64,000 bases of DNA. It comes from Alitta virens (taxonomy: Eukaryota > Annelida > Polychaeta > Phyllodocida > Nereididae). Of this stretch, positions 58,081-64,000 are shown piece by piece (position 1 is the first letter of the stretch; every line of letters begins with the position of its first letter). The DNA is taken from NCBI GenBank assembly GCA_932294295.1, contig OW028575.1, positions 39,000,253-39,064,252 of the forward strand, read 5' to 3'. The notes below the pieces were generated by a model. That model was not told where the DNA came from. It searched no databases and saw only the letters and a list, made by a program, of their open reading frames with translations. Made by a program: the position numbers and the translations under genes.

Positions 58081-61000
58081 ATCTAGACCTATATTATATT
58101 TCCCTAATTTGTGTACCATGTATTTCTTGTCAGTGGCCATACATTATTAGCTCAGACCCAAGGTCCCAGTTCAGACAGAATAGACAGGTGAGACTGAGAT
58201 CGAACGATTACGCTGCAGCCTAAGTGAAGCACGTGACCTCTGTGTCTTGTAGTGGACAGTGGTCATTGCGGAAGTGACCATGCTAATCAGCAGTAAGGAA
58301 CAGCTGTGTCTGAGGAATATGTGACACTTGAATTAATGCACCTCGATAAATCAAAGAGCAGCTTGGAATTCGCCCTACAAAAATGAGTTCCATGTTTCGT
58401 GTGGGGATCAATTAGGGAATTCCACAGGCGGCTCTTTGTACTTATTATCTCCCTGTTTTGTCACACCTTAACTGATTTATGTGCTTGTAATAAAGGTTTC
58501 ATTTTTCTGTGAGTGGGTTGGGGCTGGGACACAATAAACATGTACTAGTATGTACATAGGCCTACTATATATTGATTGTTTATGAGGAGTTGTTTGCAAC
58601 ATTGCTGACACGGTTTTTAAACAAGAATTCAAGTGTAAGGTCCATGGGTTGAAGGATCTTAAATTTCAGGTCTTCGGTTTTAATTAGAAGGTTGTGTTTG
58701 ATGTTTTTAAATAAAAAGAGTGGTGTATTAGATCATGGATGTATAAGAATCCATGATTAGATGCACAGAGAGCCTGGGAGAGGGTGGGAGGTGTCATTCT
58801 TTGCAAAGGTCACCACGATCTTGTCTTCAAGAGTGCACTTTCAATCCCAGCCTCCAAAATGTGTCACCTAGTTTCCTGTGTCCCGCTGCACTGCTGCATC
58901 AGTGTTTAGTCCAAGATCAGTGTTTGTAACCGTGTATGAAGCTGTGAAATACTAGATTTTATTGTAGGCACCTATCTATCATAAACACAAATCTACACTG
59001 TATTTTTCAATAATTGTTGTAACTCCTTCCTGTTATAGCGAAAAGTGCCTTATGCTAAATCACAACTAGGTCACTGCTTGTGGTGTATTGTACCATTTTG
59101 GCAACCTTGAAATGTGACCTTGGTGCAAGTTGTTGGGTCATGGTCCCCAAAATGTGGGTCATGCAATTTCTGTCCACAAAACTACCAAATAAACTAACTC
59201 GTAAACAATATTATACTCGATCACAAGGCTTTATATATTTATGACTGGCTAAAATCAAACCCAAATGTTTAGAAAGCAAGGGATATGCATGGGTTCTTTT
59301 TGACATCTGGATCTATAACGAGACAGCACACCTGGCTTGCAGCGAGTAAGCTGTATACATTTGTAAATGTATACGACTATACTTGGTCATGCATTATTCA
59401 TTCCTTTATTTAACCTCAATGCATTTCTTACTACAGTATTCCTGGAATGAGATCATGCATTTTATTTTTCCACCGTAAGTGACCAATCCAAAGAATTCAC
59501 TGATTTATTTATCTAATCAAATTATCATCAATATATAGGCATGATAAAATCACTTGAATCATTGTTATCGGCTCACATACTTCACAGGGCTGACATCAAA
59601 CCTGCGAAAAACAAATCCGGAATTTCATTGTGTGTATACACTTGTGTGACGTCCCTAGAGCAAGTTGTGGAGAGCTCTGTCGAGTGAAAACAGATTGATA
59701 ACACGGGTCCAAAGTCCTGCCTCTCGTATGGCTACGAGTTTTGACCATATTTGGGCATATTCTGAGCACCGTTGATTACGGATATAGTGACATCAATAAT
59801 GACAACAAATATGCATATATCGTTATGCATATATCGTCGCTTATCAATGTTATCTGCATGATACCTGGCAGAGTGAGGATCTAAAACACTGCAAATTGAG
59901 GGATAGCAATGCTCTTGTTACTGACCTTCATTCAATGTGTGCAAATAAATGGTTATTGCTGTGAAATATGATTCACTGAAACCGATTACACCCTTAAAAG
60001 GCTTATTAAAGTGCAGTATTACATATATAACAATAAATATCCAACCACAGATATTCCCAAAATCACGTTAAAGACCATCAACAACACAGGGGAAAAGTAA
60101 CTCCAAAATACAACGTATTTGCTTTAATTGTTTATTTTTCTCTTATTTCTTTAACCTTAATTTTCCAGGTCATCTTCAGGAGAATTAACAATTAATACAT
60201 TTGTTGTTAATAAACATGTAATGGAAAAACAATGAACAACAGGATAATCTGGAAACATTGAAACATTGAAACATTTAGGCAATGTTGTTTATTTGCTAGA
60301 GTTAAAGTAAAATTATATAGGCCTCATTCTTGAAGATTTTAATTGAGAGATGGTCTTAATAACGAGGTGATTTGAGGTCTTATAACATAGACATTGTACT
60401 TTCACGATTTATTTTTGCATTTAAATAGAGATGAGGCAAAGGTGCTGAAAATCCCCTCCTGTATTTTGGGATAAAAATGGTGACATGTCATAACATGATT
60501 ATTCTATTTTTAATTCTTTATTTAACAATGCCTTTTAAGGTCATAAACATGTAAGAGTTCGTTATGGTCTTATATGGAAATAAATATGATGTTTGTCAAT
60601 GTTCTTGCAACATGAGCTAAAAACAAAAAAATCTAACTGAAATTATTTTCGAGTTTATGGTGATTGTAAACCACTGATTTTGCATAGAGTAAAGTTTAAA
60701 AGCTGGTTGTGCAATATAATGTCATGAATAACTAAATTCAATGTTACATGTAAATTTGTAAATTTAATAATGCACAGCGTGAAAGAGATATAATTGTAAT
60801 ATTTTTAATATTTTGTTGTGGAATGGAGGGTGACATTAGAGAAATGTTGAATACGCCATGATTTGCATCATACTAGAGGTTATGAGATCTTGTCCAATGT
60901 ACCTTCATAATTACATGTCTAATTGGTAATATTCATTGACTGGAAGGGGGGAGAGTAGTATATTAAGGGCGGTTAATGTTACTAGGACGGCCTTTTTTCG

Positions 61001-61614
61001 TTTCGTGTTGTGTTGAGCATTCCAAAAATGTAGAAAATATGTAGAAATATATAGAGATCAAAAAGTTCAAAAATTTTGACAGTTTGACATGACCTTTAAC
61101 TTAACCCCTGACCTTCGGGCATCTCCCTGTCACTCAAATAGAGAGTTGAAAGGGAAAAGGGTAGACTTTTTTACCCCTCAAGAAGCAGCCCCTTGGGTGA
61201 CACTTTTACCCCATTCTTTTAAACAATTAATGTTCACTTAAATGATATTTATTACAACTGATTGGAAATTGAACTTAAGAGAGCTTGAAGGGTGTATTCC
61301 TGCTATTAAGTGTGATATTAAGATCATTAGATTAATATTTCAAAACTGTGAATAAAAGTAAAAATATCCTAAAATAACTATGTTATTATCATAAGATATG
61401 TGCATCTTGTCCAAGTGTGCTATCATTTGTTAGTTAATATAGTAGTGTGCATATATATCAATTATGAGGTTTACTAAAAGGTTTGACCAAATTTCTCTCA
61501 TTTACTGTTATTTTCATATCAAAGGAGCAAAACCCCTTCTTGAGAAATTGATACCATGTGACATAGCCCCCCTAGAAAGGAAGGGTGAAGATTTCTAGAT
61601 AGCTGAGGGATTTA

Positions 61615-61791
61615 CAGTGAAACCTTTCATGTAAGAATATCCAATATTAAAATCCCCTCAATATTAAGACCCCTTTGAAAACTATAACCATGATGTAAAA
61701 ATATCCCGGAATTACGACCTCCATGATAATAAGTCCACTTCAAACCATTTCAGTGATTACCTAGAGTGAAAACATAACTGGGGTTCCACTG
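61615..61791. mobile_element. Pogo/Tc1-like MITE (177 bp)
   Basis: Ends are CAGTGAAACC and GGTTCCACTG, inverted with one mismatch, flanked by TA on both sides (61613-61614 and 61792-61793). The interior holds AATATTAAAATCCCC and AATATTAAGACCCC repeats. TA duplication with CAGTG(G/A)AACC ends is typical of pogo/Tigger-type elements. Confidence 0.65.
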
Positions 61792-62402
61792 TAGTTAAAA
61801 TATGTGTCAGCTGCAGGGACCTGCATTCTTATTAGACTGTGTGTGTGTTTCCATCAGTGTAGGTGGTTGTGTACATCAAACATAAAGGATATCATATTAG
61901 GAATTTTGAGATTTAATGCAAGTTTAAGAGTTCATGTACTGGAAGGTAAGTTTATTTGTCATTTATGATATTTGCATGTCAAAGACAAAGCTAAATGGTT
62001 TGCAATTCATATACATACTGATAAATGAAAGAAGGAAGTTTTCTGTTACAGTATAGCTCAGTATATCCAAGATTTAAGAAATAAAAACCAACTGTTTGGT
62101 TCTGTGCATATAATGACAAGAATCAAGAACTACAGAGCTCTCTAGTTCCTGATTGATATTTTTGAGAGGTGTGCAGTATTTACACCATTCTCTTGAAAAA
62201 TTTATATTAAAATAATTCAGGTAGCATATATAATATAATTGATCAGAAGTTTAGCCTAGGGCTGATTAAAGACCAAAGGGAATAATTAAGTTCATATTTT
62301 AATTTGTGTTCCCTGTGCATTATGCAAGATTCTAAAACTGAGCCTAAATCATGATATTAAGATCACTACTTCAGTGGTTCCAAGGGGTGGAGTCTTCTCT
62401 GT

Positions 62403-62453
62403 ATATGATATGATATGATATGATATGATATGATATGATATGATATGATATGA
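62403..62453. repeat. (ATGAT)10 pentanucleotide microsatellite
   Basis: About ten perfect units, at the left edge of the second copy of the diverged duplication. Confidence 0.95.
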
Positions 62454-62560
62454 TTACTAAGGGTGAGCATAACAGGGATTCCACTGTAGCTAAATGTTGG
62501 TCCTATTCTCTGAGCTTCAGCACTGACCTGCATTCATTCATTCATTCAGCATTTGTTCAG

Positions 62561-62602
62561 ACTGCTTTGAAGAAACATACATGTATGTTTCTTTCAAGCA
62601 GT
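62561..62602. repeat. Near-perfect palindrome of about 42 bp
   Basis: The centre 62570-62593 is a perfect 24-bp palindrome built on AGAAACATAC|ATGTATGTTTCT-type halves. The flanks CTGCTTTGA and TTCAAGCAG extend it with a one-base shift. Confidence 0.8.
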
Positions 62603-62993
62603 GCCCATCAGTGCAGACATTTGTATCAAACATATATACATATATATAGGATTTACTGGAATGTACAATACCCCCACAACGAACTTTTTACTGAATATTG
62701 CCAAAAATATTATCTTTAAAATGATTTAGGTTCCAGGTTGGTGCATGTTGTCATACATTGACAATTTGACATTGAATTTAATGAAAATTGTGTTTTTTTT
62801 CAGAATTTTGTATCCCATTTTCTTTGAAACTGCATTTGTAAACCATATTTTATTCATGGTACTAATAAAACCCATATAGAAGAACCCATTTTTAAAATTT
62901 CAGCCTTCTACATGAAATATTGTTCTTGGTATAGCCATTCAAAAATGGTGTTTCTCAAAAACACGAACAAGAATACATCATGATAAAATACTT

Positions 62994-63053
62994 AACAATT
63001 TTAGAACTTTGCAACAAACTTAAAACAATTTTAGAACTTTGCAACAAACTTAA
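62994..63053. repeat. 30-bp tandem duplication
   Basis: Two perfect or near-perfect copies of a unit containing AATTTTAGAACTTTGC. Confidence 0.9.
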
Positions 63054-63692
63054 AACATTTACCAACTACAAAAATTGTCATAGTTTACAACACTGAACAT
63101 ACGTCAAACTTCACAAATACATTAAAACTTGAACCAAAAATTATAACTGCACACTTCTTGAGCCACCCCTTCAATCAACTCTCAACAGGGGCAACTTAGT
63201 AGCTTGTTAATCCAACTTGTTAAAACACTTTAAGAGTTTGCTTCACTAAGTCATGCAATCACATTAACATATTAGCTAAGTTTCAGAAAAGTATCATTAA
63301 GTTAATGCGAATTAATTTATTAAAAGTTTTTGATTTTAAGTTGGGTTGTAAAGTTTCACTTTGAATCCTCCAATTAAAGAAGTATATTTTGTTACTACAC
63401 AAGATTATTTTCACAAACACTAACTCATTTATATGAAGAACACTTTTTATAGATCTATAGCAGAGAATATTTCTTAAACTAGTTTGCATTATGCAGTAAA
63501 TGTGGTACAAAGTATCATTGAGGATGCTTTCACTGCAAATTTTGCACTTAATTGTGATACTCATACTTTTTTCATAACATTAGGAAACAAAGTTATCATG
63601 TGATAAACAATAAATAACAGAAAGATGAATTTACATAAAACTGAGTCCAATGATATACATTTATTCAAAATCATAATTCTCATGGTAACCAT

Positions 63693-63772
63693 GATCATGA
63701 AGTTATGCACAAATAATATGTAAACTTGAATCGATCATGAATTTATGCACAAATAATATGTAAACTTGAATC
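63693..63772. repeat. 40-bp tandem duplication
   Basis: Two copies (63693-63732 and 63733-63772) of a unit beginning GATCATGAA and containing ATGCACAAATAATATG, with one difference. Confidence 0.9.
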
Positions 63773-64000
63773 GAAGTTGTGCACTTTAAAACATATTTCC
63801 TTATACGAGACACTGCTTAGTACAATTAAATAAAGTCCAAATAATTTTTGCATGACATATTTGTTATCTAGATAATACTTTCTAGGGATTGGTGTTGAAT
63901 CAAATAATTAGGAGTCTGAAAGGTTTCAAACACAGGCGTTTGCCATTATGACAACCCTTAGCAAGCTAGTATACTATAAGTCCAAAGCTACTGACTTTTT

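Larger units (their letters stand above)
55800..61614. other. Gene-poor region upstream of actin
   Basis: No coding region is supported. It contains (TTCTA)13 at 56616-56680, a TTGG/TAGT-rich tract at about 57163-57222, (CAGT)n tracts at about 57916-57940 and 58061-58080, and a CArG-type CCATATTTGG at 59745-59754. The 98-codon minus-strand frame at 57901-57605 is not recognisable. Confidence 0.6.
61755..62650 (+). repeat. Diverged direct duplication, about 700 bp apart
   Basis: The segment from 61755 (AACATAACTGGGGTTCCACT, then ACCTGCATTC, then GTGTACATCAAACAT, then AGGATAT) recurs from 62463 (CATAACAGGGATTCCACT, then ACCTGCATTC, then TTGTATCAAACATAT, then AGGATTT) with indels. Confidence 0.5.
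61792..64000. other. AT-rich window end without genes
   Basis: Apart from the duplications, microsatellite and palindrome listed separately, nothing coding or RNA-like is recognisable on either strand. Confidence 0.5.

Overview
The window is animal (metazoan) nuclear DNA: AT-rich, with multi-exon genes, GT-AG introns, a ciliary gene, and many tRNA-derived and DNA-transposon repeats. The exact species cannot be read from the sequence. The protein similarity, a cytoplasmic-type actin starting Met-Cys-Asp, and the repeat content fit a marine invertebrate (deuterostome or lophotrochozoan).

Three intact protein genes are supported. (1) IFT140, minus strand, has 28 coding exons between 35569 and 2814 plus a probable 5'-UTR exon at 37629-37890. 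All exon phases agree and the spliced protein is 1538 residues. It is a core subunit of the IFT-A complex that drives retrograde traffic in cilia. (2) DECR2, plus strand, has 8 coding exons from 38578 to 50738 and encodes a 267-residue peroxisomal 2,4-dienoyl-CoA reductase of the SDR family. It lies head to head with IFT140 across about 0.7 kb. (3) A cytoplasmic-type actin, minus strand, has two coding exons between 55603 and 52451 (376 residues) and a TATA-like, CArG-bearing promoter.

Layout: 1-2813 is IFT140 3' UTR or downstream DNA; 2814-37890 is IFT140, with large repeat-rich introns; 37891-38577 is the shared promoter region; 38578-50738 is DECR2, whose 10-kb last intron carries a decayed IS630/Tc1-mariner-type transposase with a PHD zinc finger at its C terminus; 50739-51740 is the gap between converging genes; about 51740-55675 is the actin transcript; 55800-64000 is gene-poor DNA with microsatellites, small tandem duplications and one short TA-flanked inverted-repeat element. 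No relation in function links the three genes beyond the shared IFT140/DECR2 promoter interval.

The most informative non-genic findings are: a pair of 0.84-0.88-kb TA-flanked elements, with an apparent paralogous empty site for one of them; a 1.3-kb foldback element with GC-rich outer minisatellites; an intronic 71-nt hairpin with 30-bp arms; two copies of a 180-bp MITE; a Harbinger-like MITE made mostly of C-tracts; a dispersed repeat family present in at least six partial copies; and the transposase-PHD fusion relic.
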